From: Bradyrhizobium uaiense
GTDB lineage: Bacteria > Pseudomonadota > Alphaproteobacteria > Rhizobiales > Xanthobacteraceae
Length of the DNA stretch: 64,000 nucleotides
Direction of reading: 5' to 3'
NCBI RefSeq assembly: GCF_010811875.1
Contig: NZ_VKHP01000001.1
Coordinates: 94,520 to 158,519 of the forward strand
Shown: piece by piece, positions 55,201-63,596 of the stretch
Numbering within the stretch: position 1 is the first letter of the stretch
Layout of the letters: each line of letters opens with the position of its first letter
Translations under genes and position numbers: made by a program
Notes under the pieces: generated by a model
Databases searched by the model: none
What the model saw: the letters and a program-made list of their open reading frames with translations, nothing else
What the model was told of the DNA's origin: nothing

Positions 55201-55310
55201 AACTTGTAAGACGATTGGCAGCAAGACGGCCGGACCTGAACCTCAACAATCTTGTCATCAGTCGACCGGCACTGCGGGACCGACTAGGCACTGGTGTCGG
55301 CTTCAGCTGA
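52260..55310 (+). CDS. NopD/Bel2-5-like type III effector with SUMO-protease domain
   Basis: A 1016-residue candidate effector, secreted by TtsI-controlled type III secretion and acting in the plant nucleus as a deSUMOylase (family knowledge from XopD, NopD and Bel2-5). Order: N-terminal region with three loosely repeated helical modules (residues ~60-130, 165-225, 250-345; FPKDE recurs), seven 49-residue repeats (398-740), and a C48/Ulp1 domain with catalytic His916 (GSHWSLLLVD), Asp936 (YHYDSTQ) and Cys971 (NGYDCGVFVV). Each repeat has VDLPYTP, close to the plant EAR motif DLNxxP. Start GTG, with GAGG five bases upstream. A tts box precedes it. Confidence 0.9.
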   Translation: MDPYNSDPSNVTAWSQVQHAVLEEHQGGRAGQAGFEQRLAEARPPDPCPVSGGGRNYHPHLSAEHRDIIDKAIAQYADQKKPNLKTVKRYTQALRRLGNHLGAHRLTIVLGDHESLVRHVKTYFPKDEDMKKGVNILRSYHDPSYVASGGRPRTIPSAEDAPLSEQLNASGMTSGSAARHDRSLRRFSNALKPAGYSISGLDHAARIEFGQKLFPKDEHLLFALGKVGDAEHVSGAGASRKPGGHAVPSPTLHLYPDDARIIDSLERAELSMLKPEDTSRRKVVQDLAGNQRRFGAWLQRNGRGSIVSRLTGTSEQQKSLNEDHTDFKKASRNADMGFDRLRSYLWLVEANAALGVSPEQAGGEPRREESSSTWSPRLPHDFEWPTPEAVPEGSSAIYRGLDSFVDLPYTAPEVRDDAQSAPVGGAAARPPLFTGPSDAPAQSADTFRGLQSFVDLPYTPQQMRDDAQSAPVGGAVARPPLFAGPSDAPAQSADTFRGLQSFVDLPYTPQQMLDDAQSAPAGVAAAKPPLFTGPLDAPAQSADTFRGLRSFVDLPYTPQQMLDDAQSAPAGGAAARPPLFTKPSDAPAQSADTFRGLQSFVDLPYTPQQMRDDAQSAPVGGTAAKPPLFTGPSDAPAQSPDIFRGLQSFVDLPYTPQQMLDDAQSAPVGGTVAKLPLSTGASDVPAQSPDIFRGLQSFVDLPYTPQQMRDDAQSAAVLSPAGKPAFFVGRSGVRQALEDIGYRVDADWQDGRQPVPDFLRNVLDNIGVLPTQFSGPTQVSVNGEARSIPLGPRGSPGAQFIHHPRPSPVSGAQIGPSATVASSGQRSEAVLGPAQWLGDEHIQRDYELLAQELLQNNPDLAARTRFVDPLIAQMLRSPSKEVAERALGWVRHDTADFLFLPISDASNTDRHQRGSHWSLLLVDRRNWGGPAAYHYDSTQGYNDRPAAELAGRLDANLQQAPIRQQQNGYDCGVFVVDGTRELVRRLAARRPDLNLNNLVISRPALRDRLGTGVGFS
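53451..54479 (+). repeat. Seven tandem 147-bp repeats inside the effector gene
   Basis: Units begin at 53451, 53598, 53745, 53892, 54039, 54186 and 54333 with FRGLQSFVDLPYTPQQM and DDAQSAPVGG as the core. The first (YRGLDSFVDLPYTAPEV) and last units are the most diverged; the inner five are nearly identical at DNA level, which predicts recombination and copy-number variation between strains. Confidence 0.92.
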
Positions 55311-56433
55311 ATAGGGCGCGCGCCCGAGTGAAATGCGCTTCTCGCCGATCGAAGATCCGCAATCGGTGTGTTCGCAAAGCATCATAGTGTCTCACGTGAA
55401 GAACTGAGTACGCATACGACGAGACCACCTGATCGACGCATGCGCGCGGGCACGGCGAACTCCATGGATGGCATTGCGTGAAGGTCAGGCGACTTGCTGA
55501 TCGGCGGGCTTGTCGGCTCGGCGCAGGAGCTTCCATTCAGCAATGCGCCATGATCAGCAACAAATGCTCGGCAGCACGTCGGGCTACCGAGACACCGCGA
55601 GGTCGCATTATCCGGCAAGCTTGAGCCCGGCCTCGCGGCGAGGAAAAAGTCGATCGATAACGCCGGTCAGCTTTGGATCGGTCAGGCTAAGCCATCTTAT
55701 CGCGCCTTGGCCCAATAAGGCGGCCGCATTTTTCGCGGCGCAACAGCACGGATCGCGGACCATCAGGCGTCGGCTTCGTCTTTCTTTCTCGCCAAATATG
55801 CATACATCACATCAAAAGAAAATTGGAGGAAGATTGTGCCATCAAGGCTGAAGCGGTAGCCGCTCATCTTAACGTCAGCCGAAGCCTCTCTATGAGAGAT
55901 CATCGCGGGCGGTTAATCGCGGCGTTTGCCGTTCTCGGCCCGCGTCAAGAGATGTGAAAGCTGCCTGTTCATAAGAACACACTTGTCCCTCCAACCTTGA
56001 GCCGAGACCGGACGACGGGTACGAAGAGGAGATTCGATCTGGTGTTCTCGCCAGCGCAAGGAGCCTCTGACAGTCTAGACAGCGCAGCGCGCCAAGCGTA
56101 GTAGGGCGACCGTGGTAGAGATTGCTACGATCTCATAGTCCTCGAGCATTGAGCCTCCCCGCCTAATACAAATCACGAACATGCCTGATTCGGAGTTTGT
56201 TCAAGCTTACCACACCCTGCTTGCTCACTTCCTTCCAGCAACGTGTTAGTCTGCGGACTTAGCTTCGAATAACCAAGCGAAGCCTCTCAAGACGGCATCT
56301 TTACAATAGTCGAGGTACCTTGTCTTCTGAAGACATATCATGGCGCGAGTTCCCATGATTGCCTCTTTTTTTTACGGTCGTCGCTCCTAAAAAACTATGT
56401 TACAAGCCGCTCCTCTCAAAAGGAGCATTCACT
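55311..56433. other. 1.1-kb interval without a supported gene
   Basis: Open frames at 55382-55618 (minus) and 55510-55851 (plus) have no recognisable domain. GC content falls around 56150-56430, where the next small gene's promoter probably lies. Confidence 0.35.
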
Positions 56434-56619
56434 GTGAAAAAAGCAACCAAGAAACGCGTTAAGCGGCGCGAGTGGACCAAGGCAGATATCAAAGAGCTCA
56501 AAGTCCATTCGAAGGCTCGGACTCCCGTCATAAAAATTGCAAAAATGACCAAACGCAGCGTCGGTGCGTTGCGCCAGAAGGCGTTAAATCTCGGAATAGG
56601 ACTCGGACATCAGCGGTAG
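56434..56619 (+). CDS. Small basic DNA-binding-like protein, 61 residues
   Basis: A lysine/arginine-rich start (MKKATKKRVKRREWTKADIK) followed by a SANT/Myb-like helix pattern (LKVHSKARTPVIKIAKMTKR; SVGALRQKALNLGI), as in a family of small Bradyrhizobium proteins. I use the GTG at 56434 because AAGGAG lies eight bases upstream. It may bind nucleic acid (inference from charge and helix pattern). A terminator follows. Confidence 0.75.
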   Translation: MKKATKKRVKRREWTKADIKELKVHSKARTPVIKIAKMTKRSVGALRQKALNLGIGLGHQR

Positions 56620-56650
56620 CTTAGTTAGCTGCGCTGGTAGCCGGCACAGT

Positions 56651-56672
56651 AGGGCGGCTCGCAGGCCGCCCT
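56651..56672 (+). terminator. Hairpin after the small basic protein gene
   Basis: AGGGCGGC and GCCGCCCT around TCGCAG, followed by TTTA. A likely Rho-independent terminator 31 bases after the stop, although its T-run is short. Confidence 0.6.
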
Positions 56673-57034
56673 TTACGGCCGTTGAAATTGTTTTGCAGGG
56701 CCTGCCAATTGCTGTGGATAGAGCTTTTCACGCGCTTGCTTTGTCACTCCAGTGCTTCGTCATCTTCGAGGTTAAAGGAGTACGACCGCGAAGGCCGCTT
56801 TGCTCTTCACGATCGAGAGCGAAGACAATCTGACGACCGGTCCTGCTTCGAATGTTTCCAGGCTGGAAAGGTTTCGATGGTCGCTCGTTCCCATTAAGGG
56901 TTCGAAGAATGTGAGGGATCGCTGTTAAGGGCCACGATTGTCCTCGGTGACGGCGAGAAGGGGAGCTCCAACTAGCAAGCCGCATCGTTGCAAGTCTTGA
57001 CACCTGCGCCGCCGCTGTCGAAGCTCATGCTAGG
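56673..57034. other. Interval without a recognisable gene
   Basis: Nothing supported on either strand. Confidence 0.3.
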
Positions 57035-57283
57035 CTAAAGCTTTGGCGTAAGCGGTGGCCGCGGACCTTGTTGATGAACTTGAGCTGCCAAGCGATAAGG
57101 TGCGCTCAGCAGCAACTGAAAAAGCGCTCTGTTGGCTTGATAGACGGCGGTGGAGCGATTGCGTGCTGAGCCCATCATCACCTGCACGCCTTCTGCGGTG
57201 TGAAGGGACCATAACCACCTTCGACCGCGCCGCCTCACGAAATATTCGAAGGCCGGGAGAGTCGGATGGTTAACCAGCTTCAT
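57035..57283 (-). CDS. Small conserved protein, 82 residues
   Basis: Starts MKLVNHPTLPAFEYFVRRRG and contains RWLWSLHTAEGVQVMMGSAR and a helix (STAVYQANRALFQLLLSAPY). I recall close relatives in many Bradyrhizobium genomes. The beta-rich first half and helix suggest a DUF-type double-stranded-RNA-like small fold; role unknown. Its ATG overlaps the stop of the MarR gene (ATGA), so the pair is an operon. Confidence 0.7.
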   Translation of the reverse strand: MKLVNHPTLPAFEYFVRRRGRRWLWSLHTAEGVQVMMGSARNRSTAVYQANRALFQLLLSAPYRLAAQVHQQGPRPPLTPKL

Positions 57284-57813
57284 TTTTGACGATTGCTCGT
57301 TTTGCTCTTCCGGATGCCAGAGCGGGCCTTCTCCAAGCGGTGCCTCACTGCAGCCAGCCCGGTAATGAACTCGCTTGATCCGTCAGGGCCGAATTCGTCA
57401 AAAGCCTGCACATCCTGCGCTTCCCCTCGAGGCATCAAGCTTGCGAGATGCTTGCGCGTTTTGGCGGTCAGCGACATCTGAACTACACGCGCATCGGCTG
57501 CGGAGGGTTTGCGCCGTAGGAAACCCTTTTTCTCCAGCAATTTTGAGTGGGTCGTGACAAAGGAAGGATCGACGTGCATCAACCGTGACACCAGGTTGAC
57601 GGACACACCTTTTTCTCTGCCCAGATAGTCCACTGCCATCAGGATCATCCACTGTGGTCCAGTGATGCCAAGCACATTGGCACGGAATTTGGCGAGTTCT
57701 TCGAGGCAGGCACTGATCGATCTGATCTCCCACACGAACGTCCGAAATATCTCCTGTCCGTCAGTGGAGATGCGATAAGGCGCGGTTGGTGGACTAGGTA
57801 AATCCGGCGGCAT
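57280..57813 (-). CDS. MarR-family transcription regulator
   Basis: A 177-residue winged-helix regulator. Seen: dimerisation helix (FVWEIRSISACLEELAKFRA), ITGPQWMILMAVDYL, the recognition region VSVNLVSRLMHVDPSFVTTH and the wing GFLRRKPSAADARVVQMSL with the typical DxR (ADAR). Such proteins usually respond to aromatic or phenolic ligands. It is translationally coupled to the small gene downstream. Confidence 0.9.
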   Translation of the reverse strand: MPPDLPSPPTAPYRISTDGQEIFRTFVWEIRSISACLEELAKFRANVLGITGPQWMILMAVDYLGREKGVSVNLVSRLMHVDPSFVTTHSKLLEKKGFLRRKPSAADARVVQMSLTAKTRKHLASLMPRGEAQDVQAFDEFGPDGSSEFITGLAAVRHRLEKARSGIRKSKTSNRQK

Positions 57814-58516
57814 CGTGGGCCAGGGTTCGATCCTTTACAGACGTCCATTAGCGTGGATTAGAAATCGGAACAATGCCGCAAGGGCAAGCAACTCAGATAC
57901 TTGGTACAGTTCGGACGGATGTGGGACTTGCGACAGCAAGGCGGTTAGAGGTGCTACACGCTCATTGTGTTGACCGGCCAGCGGCAGGCCGTTGCGGTGG
58001 GGTCGATATGGCGCGCTGAAAAGATCTGATCAGCCTGGCATTTCAGATGTCCGCCCGTGTATTTCCTTGACCCTCTCGCCGAGCTTTCCGTTCTTCGCCG
58101 AACTTTTCCGGCCTATGCCGAGCACCAGGGAGGTGCATGTTGCATTTTCGTCTTCAATGGGCTGGCAAGCAGAATTGCGTCGACTGTATTTGATATCGCC
58201 CCATGCCCGGCGGTCGTTGCCCTGTAAACTTCCGTATAGTTCATTCCATCTTTCCCATATGCGCAGCAAATATTCGTTCAGTTGGGTGGTCCTTGTTTTC
58301 GCCTCAACTGTCGAGCAATCGGGGCGATCGCAGTTGTCAAACGCTTCTGCGATTCCCACCCAACCGATTGAACTTAACGGCTCTCAAATCATGAGTGGCA
58401 GACGAAATCCTCGTAGCAGTAACGCTTGGTATGCGAGCGGTCGCCTCAACTGAGGCTACGGCCGGCTTTATTTCGGTCAATCGAACGCGGCTCGCTTTTC
58501 AAGAGGGACCTGAATT
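57814..58516. other. Interval upstream of the sulfotransferase gene
   Basis: No supported gene. I looked for a nod box before noeE; sequence near 58325-58375 (GTTGTCAAACGC ... CCCACCCAACC) resembles the second half weakly, but the ATC-N9-GAT pattern is not clean, so I do not call one. Confidence 0.35.
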
Positions 58517-59776
58517 ATGAGTTGCGCTTTTGGCCGCTCGCCTGCGGTCTGCTTTCTCCTCGGACTTCCACGAGCCGGGACGACACTCCTGGCGCACCTG
58601 CTCCAATGCCATCCAGACGTCCTGGCTCCGCCTGAACCCTGGTTGATGTTGGCACTTGAAGCCTTTGGAAGGGTGGATCAACGCCACCCGGCAGGACCCT
58701 CGTTGATTGAGGTCGCAACCTCCGAATTCCTGGGGCGCATCGATCGGACGATTGCCCTCCGGGCTTTTGCCGATGCAGCATACGGTCAGTACCTGACAGC
58801 AGCGGGCAAGCGGATCATCATAGACAAAACGCCACGCTATTGGACGGCGCTCGAATTCCTTGAACGTGTCTATCCAGAAGCGTCACACATCCTTTTGCTA
58901 CGCAATCCTTATGCCATCGCGGCTTCACTGAAATCCACGTGGGGCATCCCGCTTCGGGCCGAGAGCTCCTATTCGGTCAGCGTCTCCAGCCTCGCCGATC
59001 TCATGCTCCGGCTGCCCGATGTCATCATATCTTCACTCGCCGATTTGGTTCTGGGCTTTCCCAGGCTGGCAGCGCACCGCACGCGCGCGCAGACACAGCT
59101 GGTGCGATATGAACTCCTGGTGGCGCATCCGGACCAAGAGATTCGGCGCCTGCTATTGGGGCTCGGCTGTGATCCGGCGGCCGCCGCATATGCGAGCATG
59201 GGACAAGTAGATTATCTTCGATCCAGCAGCTTCGGAGATCGAAAGATCCTGGAACGAAACGCGGTCGATCAAAGCTCTATCAAGACATGGCAATCCCAAC
59301 TAAGCGTCGAAGAGATGCAAACTGTGACCGATCTGGTCGGCACCACGCTTTTGACAGAACTCGGCTATGAGGGGGAACTGCTGCTTGCACAGCAAGCCGG
59401 AGTTGTCGATAGGGGACCTCATCTAACTGAACTCTATCGACAGATATTCCGAACCTGGTGGGATTTGCGAGCTGGCAAGGCGGCAGCATCGTCCGGGCCA
59501 TCTCAATCCGAGCAAGTCCACACTGCTCGGCAGCTTCCAGAGAACTTTCGTGCCACGTGCGACATGTCCGTGGTGCAGGCGCAAGATCTGTCCGCCCCCA
59601 GCTTTGCCGAAAATTTGCTGCTGGCCGATCCAATGAAAGCGCAGCTGCAACAGGCACTGTTGGCGTCAGAAGCTGATCGAGCTGCAGGGCTCGATGCTAT
59701 TCGGACTCGCGACGCGGCTATCGAGATATTGCGAGGCGAGGTCGCGCGGCTTGAGCAGATCGTCAATATGGCTTAG
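58517..59776 (+). CDS. noeE: Nod-factor sulfotransferase, NoeE-like
   Basis: A 419-residue PAPS-dependent sulfotransferase, the same length as NoeE of Sinorhizobium fredii NGR234, which 3-O-sulfates the fucose of Nod factors (from memory). Seen: the 5-prime-phosphosulfate loop [20 protein letters not shown], the 3-prime-phosphate motif [16 protein letters not shown], and a C-terminal coiled coil ([20 protein letters not shown]). GAGGGACC precedes the ATG. Genes for PAPS synthesis, nodP and nodQ, follow 265 bases downstream. It could instead sulfate another sugar, but the context favours host-range decoration of Nod factor. Confidence 0.82.
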   Translation: MSCAFGRSPAVCFLLGLPRAGTTLLAHLLQCHPDVLAPPEPWLMLALEAFGRVDQRHPAGPSLIEVATSEFLGRIDRTIALRAFADAAYGQYLTAAGKRIIIDKTPRYWTALEFLERVYPEASHILLLRNPYAIAASLKSTWGIPLRAESSYSVSVSSLADLMLRLPDVIISSLADLVLGFPRLAAHRTRAQTQLVRYELLVAHPDQEIRRLLLGLGCDPAAAAYASMGQVDYLRSSSFGDRKILERNAVDQSSIKTWQSQLSVEEMQTVTDLVGTTLLTELGYEGELLLAQQAGVVDRGPHLTELYRQIFRTWWDLRAGKAAASSGPSQSEQVHTARQLPENFRATCDMSVVQAQDLSAPSFAENLLLADPMKAQLQQALLASEADRAAGLDAIRTRDAAIEILRGEVARLEQIVNMA

Positions 59777-60041
59777 GGTGATGGATGCTTGCGATCAAAA
59801 CACGCTGGCTGATTTAGCCAGACTTCCTACCACTCAACGAGTTGATCTGCGCCAATCACGTGTGAGGCAGACGCCAGCGGCACCACGGTGGAATGCGACA
59901 TGCCCCGAGAGTGTCAGTCAGTCCGCTGCGCAGCCGGCATTTGATCGCTTGGATAGCGACGCGCACCGGCGAGCTCGCACCCGACATTCCTCCTCTGGGC
60001 CGGGGCTGCAGAACCGAGATCCTGCATCGAAAAGAACACAT

Positions 60042-60941
60042 ATGCTGCCAAAACATCTGCGCCGTCTTGAAGCTGAATCGATCGAAATCATGCGTGAGGT
60101 GGCTGCCGAGTTCAAAAGGCCGGTCATGCTTTACTCGATCGGAAAAGACTCGAGCGTTTTGCTGCACATCGCAATCAAGGCGTTCTATCCGGCAAAATTG
60201 CCTTTCCCCCTGCTTCACGTCGACACGACCTGGAAGTTCCGCGAGATGATCAGCTTCCGGGACGCGACGGCCAAGCGGCTAGGCGTCGAGCTGATCGTCC
60301 ATGTAAATGAGGAGGGTATTGCGCGCGGCATCAATCCGATCGACTCCGGCTCGGCGCTTCATACCCAGGTGATGAAGACCGACGCCCTGAAGCGGGCGCT
60401 CGAGCTTTACGGATTTGATGCCGCGCTTGGCGGAGCCAGGCGTGACGAGGAAAAGAGCCGCGCCAAGGAACGGATACTGTCCTTCCGTTCGGCCGGACAC
60501 GTATGGGATCCCCGCAACCAGCGGCCCGAGCTCTGGGGCCTGTTCAACACGCGGATACGGCAGGGCGAAAGCATGCGCGTGTTTGCGATGTCAAACTGGA
60601 CCGAGCTCGACGTATGGGAATATATCATGCTCGAAAAAATCCCGGTCGTCCCGCTCTACTTCGCAAAGCAAAGACCGACGGTGCGCCGAAACGGCGCGAC
60701 GATCATGGTCGACGACAATCGATTGCCGCTCAACTGCGATGAGACGCCGCAAATGCGCATGATCCGCTTTCGCACGCTGGGATGTTATCCCTTAAGCGGG
60801 GCCATTGAATCCGATGCGACGACGATCGAAGACGTCGTCGCAGAAATGCAGTCTGCGACGGTATCGGAGCGTCAGGGACGCCTGATTGACACCGATGAAG
60901 CCGCTTCGATGGAGAGGAAGAAGCGGGAAGGTTACTTCTGA
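60042..60941 (+). CDS. nodP: ATP sulfurylase small subunit
   Basis: A 299-residue PAPS-reductase-fold enzyme that, with NodQ, makes adenosine-phosphosulfate from ATP and sulfate. Seen: the PP-loop-type motif [47 protein letters not shown] and [13 protein letters not shown]. Length is typical for CysD/NodP. The ATG at 60042 gives the family start; the frame opens far upstream. The stop overlaps the nodQ start (TGATG). I name it nodP from its place after noeE; a housekeeping cysD cannot be excluded. Confidence 0.9.
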   Translation: MLPKHLRRLEAESIEIMREVAAEFKRPVMLYSIGKDSSVLLHIAIKAFYPAKLPFPLLHVDTTWKFREMISFRDATAKRLGVELIVHVNEEGIARGINPIDSGSALHTQVMKTDALKRALELYGFDAALGGARRDEEKSRAKERILSFRSAGHVWDPRNQRPELWGLFNTRIRQGESMRVFAMSNWTELDVWEYIMLEKIPVVPLYFAKQRPTVRRNGATIMVDDNRLPLNCDETPQMRMIRFRTLGCYPLSGAIESDATTIEDVVAEMQSATVSERQGRLIDTDEAASMERKKREGYF

Positions 60942-62827
60942 TGACTTCCATAGCAATATCGAAACCTGTCCACCCTAGTGCAAGGGACCAGCTGCGATTC
61001 ATAACTTGCGGCTCGGTGGACGATGGGAAATCGACCCTAATCGGCCGGTTGCTGCACGACAGCAAGATGATCTACCAAGATCAGCTTGCGGCAGTGAAAC
61101 GCGACAGCATCAGGCACGGCAGCGCCGACATCGACTTCGCGCTGGTCGTGGATGGGCTGGAGGCCGAACGGGAGCAGGGCATCACGATCGACGTCGCCTA
61201 CCGCTTCTTCACGACGCCGCGGCGCTCTTTCATGGTGGCTGACACTCCCGGTCACGAGCAGTACACCCGCAACATGGCAACCGGCGCCTCCAATGCGCAG
61301 CTCGCAATCATCCTGATCGATGCCCGCAAGGGTGTGCTGGTTCAGACCCGCCGCCACTCCTTCATCTGTTCGCTGCTTGGCATTCGCCATGTCGTGCTGG
61401 CACTGAACAAGATCGACCTCGTCGCATACAGCAAGTCTGCTTTCGATCGGATTGTCGCCAGCTATCTGGCTTTTGCCACCGGCCTTGGCTTTAGCTCCAT
61501 TGTTCCGATCCCGATCTCTGCCCGCCACGGCGACAACGTCGTTGACCGGTCGGCTCATACCAAGTGGTATCATGGTCCATGCCTGATGGAGCATTTGGAG
61601 AGCATCGATATCCAGTCCGACACCGCAAGCCAGGCTTTCCGCTTTCCGGTCCAATGGGTGAACCGGCCCGACCCGGATTTTCGCGGCTACGCCGGATCGG
61701 TGGCTTCCGGTACGATCTCGGCAGGCGACGAGATCGTTGTCGCCGCATCGGGACGGACCACCCGCATCAAGCGGATCGTGACCCATGATGGCGACCTTGC
61801 CGACGCCGAAGCCGGCGATGCCGTCACCATTACGCTGGAAGACGAGATCGATATCGGCCGTGGCGATCTTCTGTCACGGCCAACCGAACGACCCAGCGTC
61901 GCCGACCAATTCGCCGCTTATCTGATCTGGATGGACAACGAGTCGCTCGCTCCCGGAAGAAATTACATCCTGCGAATTGGCTCGCAGACGGTTGCCGGCA
62001 GCGTTACCGCAATCAGGTATCGGATCGATGTCAACACGTGTGAACACCTGGCGGCCGAGACGCTTTCTCTCAATGAGATCGCGTTCTGCAATGTTGCGAC
62101 CGCACTGCCCGCCGCATTCGATCCTTACGACGTCAACCGGAAAACCGGATCATTCATCGTCATTGATCGTTTCACCAATCGTACGGTCGGCGCCGGCATG
62201 ATCGCGTTTCCGCTGCGGCGGGCCACCAATGTTTCCTGGCAGGCGCCTTCGGTGGGCAGGAGTGAACGCGCCGCGCTCAAGCATCAGAAGCCTTGCGTCG
62301 TCTGGTTCACTGGCCTGTCTGGCGCGGGAAAGTCGACAATCGCAAATTTGGTTGATCAGAAGCTGCTCGCGATGTCGCGGCATGCCATGCTGCTGGATGG
62401 TGACGACCTCCGGAACGGATTGAACGCGGACCTGGGCTTCTCGAAAGCTGAGCGGGTGGAGAACATTAGGCGCGCCGGACAGGTTGCAAAGTTGATGCTG
62501 GACAGCGGCTTGATCGTGATCTGCTCGTTCATCTCCCCCTACAGGTCCGAACGAGACATGGTTCGCAGCCTGATTGGCAAGGACGAGTTCGTCGAAGTCT
62601 TTGTCGATACGCCGATCGAGGAATGCGCAAGGCGGGATCCAAAAGGTCTTTACTCGAAGGCAAAAGCCGGTGAGATCAAGAACATCACAGGCATCGATGC
62701 GTCCTACGAAGCGCCGACAAGGCCGGAAATTCATCTCAGGACGATGGAGCAGGCCCCAGAGCAAGCAGCGGAAGTCGTCGTCGATGCCGTGATGGCGCGC
62801 GCACTCCTCCGCGATGAGCGGCGATAA
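60941..62827 (+). CDS. nodQ: ATP sulfurylase GTPase subunit fused to APS kinase
   Basis: A 628-residue bifunctional protein (CysN-CysC type). The first ~430 residues are an EF-Tu-like GTPase: GSVDDGKSTLIGRLLHDSK (P-loop), DTPGHEQYTRNMATG and LNKIDL. The C-terminal ~190 residues are APS kinase: WFTGLSGAGKSTIANLVDQK (P-loop), LDGDDLRNGLNADLGFS, SFISPYRSERD and DPKGLYSKAKAGEI. It completes PAPS synthesis for sulfation of Nod factors. It is coupled to nodP by a one-base overlap. Confidence 0.95.
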   Translation: MTSIAISKPVHPSARDQLRFITCGSVDDGKSTLIGRLLHDSKMIYQDQLAAVKRDSIRHGSADIDFALVVDGLEAEREQGITIDVAYRFFTTPRRSFMVADTPGHEQYTRNMATGASNAQLAIILIDARKGVLVQTRRHSFICSLLGIRHVVLALNKIDLVAYSKSAFDRIVASYLAFATGLGFSSIVPIPISARHGDNVVDRSAHTKWYHGPCLMEHLESIDIQSDTASQAFRFPVQWVNRPDPDFRGYAGSVASGTISAGDEIVVAASGRTTRIKRIVTHDGDLADAEAGDAVTITLEDEIDIGRGDLLSRPTERPSVADQFAAYLIWMDNESLAPGRNYILRIGSQTVAGSVTAIRYRIDVNTCEHLAAETLSLNEIAFCNVATALPAAFDPYDVNRKTGSFIVIDRFTNRTVGAGMIAFPLRRATNVSWQAPSVGRSERAALKHQKPCVVWFTGLSGAGKSTIANLVDQKLLAMSRHAMLLDGDDLRNGLNADLGFSKAERVENIRRAGQVAKLMLDSGLIVICSFISPYRSERDMVRSLIGKDEFVEVFVDTPIEECARRDPKGLYSKAKAGEIKNITGIDASYEAPTRPEIHLRTMEQAPEQAAEVVVDAVMARALLRDERR

Positions 62828-62933
62828 ACCGGCTTCGTCGTCGCGGATGCCGCTCACTAGCCTACTGGTCTGGCGATGGCGACTCGGGTTAAGTGGGAGC
62901 ATCGATCGGATTCGTCGATGCTAAAGGATTAAG

Positions 62934-63131
62934 ATGGTTGCATCCACTCGTCGATTGCCCGCTTTCGGTTATGTGCTCGAAGTCGACGGTCAATTGAAGA
63001 CCGAATTCGCGACAAGGGACCGCGCCTGGGCAGGAGCGCAGGAGCTCAAGAAGCGCCGCCCCATGCTCCAGGTTAGAGTCTATGACGCCATGACGAAGGA
63101 CAGAGAGGAAGTCAGCCTTCCAGTCGCCTGA
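62934..63131 (+). CDS. Small conserved protein, paralogue of the 20963 gene
   Basis: A 65-residue soluble protein (MVASTRRLPAFGYVLEVDGQ ... FATRDRAWAGAQELKKR ... VRVYDAMTKDREEVSLPVA). It shares the GYxLEVDGxLKxEFATRD core with 20963-21145. AAGGATTAAG precedes the ATG. It lies 106 bases after nodQ on the same strand and may be cotranscribed. Function unknown. Confidence 0.65.
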   Translation: MVASTRRLPAFGYVLEVDGQLKTEFATRDRAWAGAQELKKRRPMLQVRVYDAMTKDREEVSLPVA

Positions 63132-63596
63132 GTGTTTTTCTGCGTGCGCGGCTAGCGCCGCGCTAGGTTCTCGTGCAGCGGAGCCGCAGTGTCCTGGCGC
63201 CTCGATCTCGTCCGCAATCCGGGATTGAGAGGCAAAGCTACCTCTTTTTCCTGAGCCACTGTGTCTCACGATCTTCGCCAACGAGTCGCGCGACGCCGGC
63301 TGACGGCGGGATAGAAGCCGCACTAAGCGGCCCAGCACGTTAGCCCAGCAGAGCGGCACAAAACCTGCATCGCGAGGGGGCACCAGCCCTGAGAAGTAGG
63401 AAATGCCACTCAACTCCACTGCCGTTGCGACCAGCTCGATTGTCCATTTCGTGCTGCGAATGGTCATGATCATCGGATGCTGTATCCGTCGGTTCGTCTT
63501 CAGCCTGAACGAACCGGCTTTGACGCGCGCGGCACTTATGACGCGAGGGACGTTCGTGGTCGAACTCATCCTTGGATGCGCTGCCGAGGCAAGATC
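63132..63596. other. Interval without a recognisable gene
   Basis: Minus- and plus-strand frames here lack recognisable domains. It probably holds the promoter of the transporter gene. Confidence 0.35.

Noticed and set aside
55660..55700. GTCAGCTTTGG resembling a tts box
   Set aside because: The GAAAGC half and the downstream CC-rich half are missing, and no gene follows.
58325..58375. A possible nod box upstream of noeE
   Set aside because: Only the second half resembles the consensus and the paired ATC-N9-GAT pattern is not clean.
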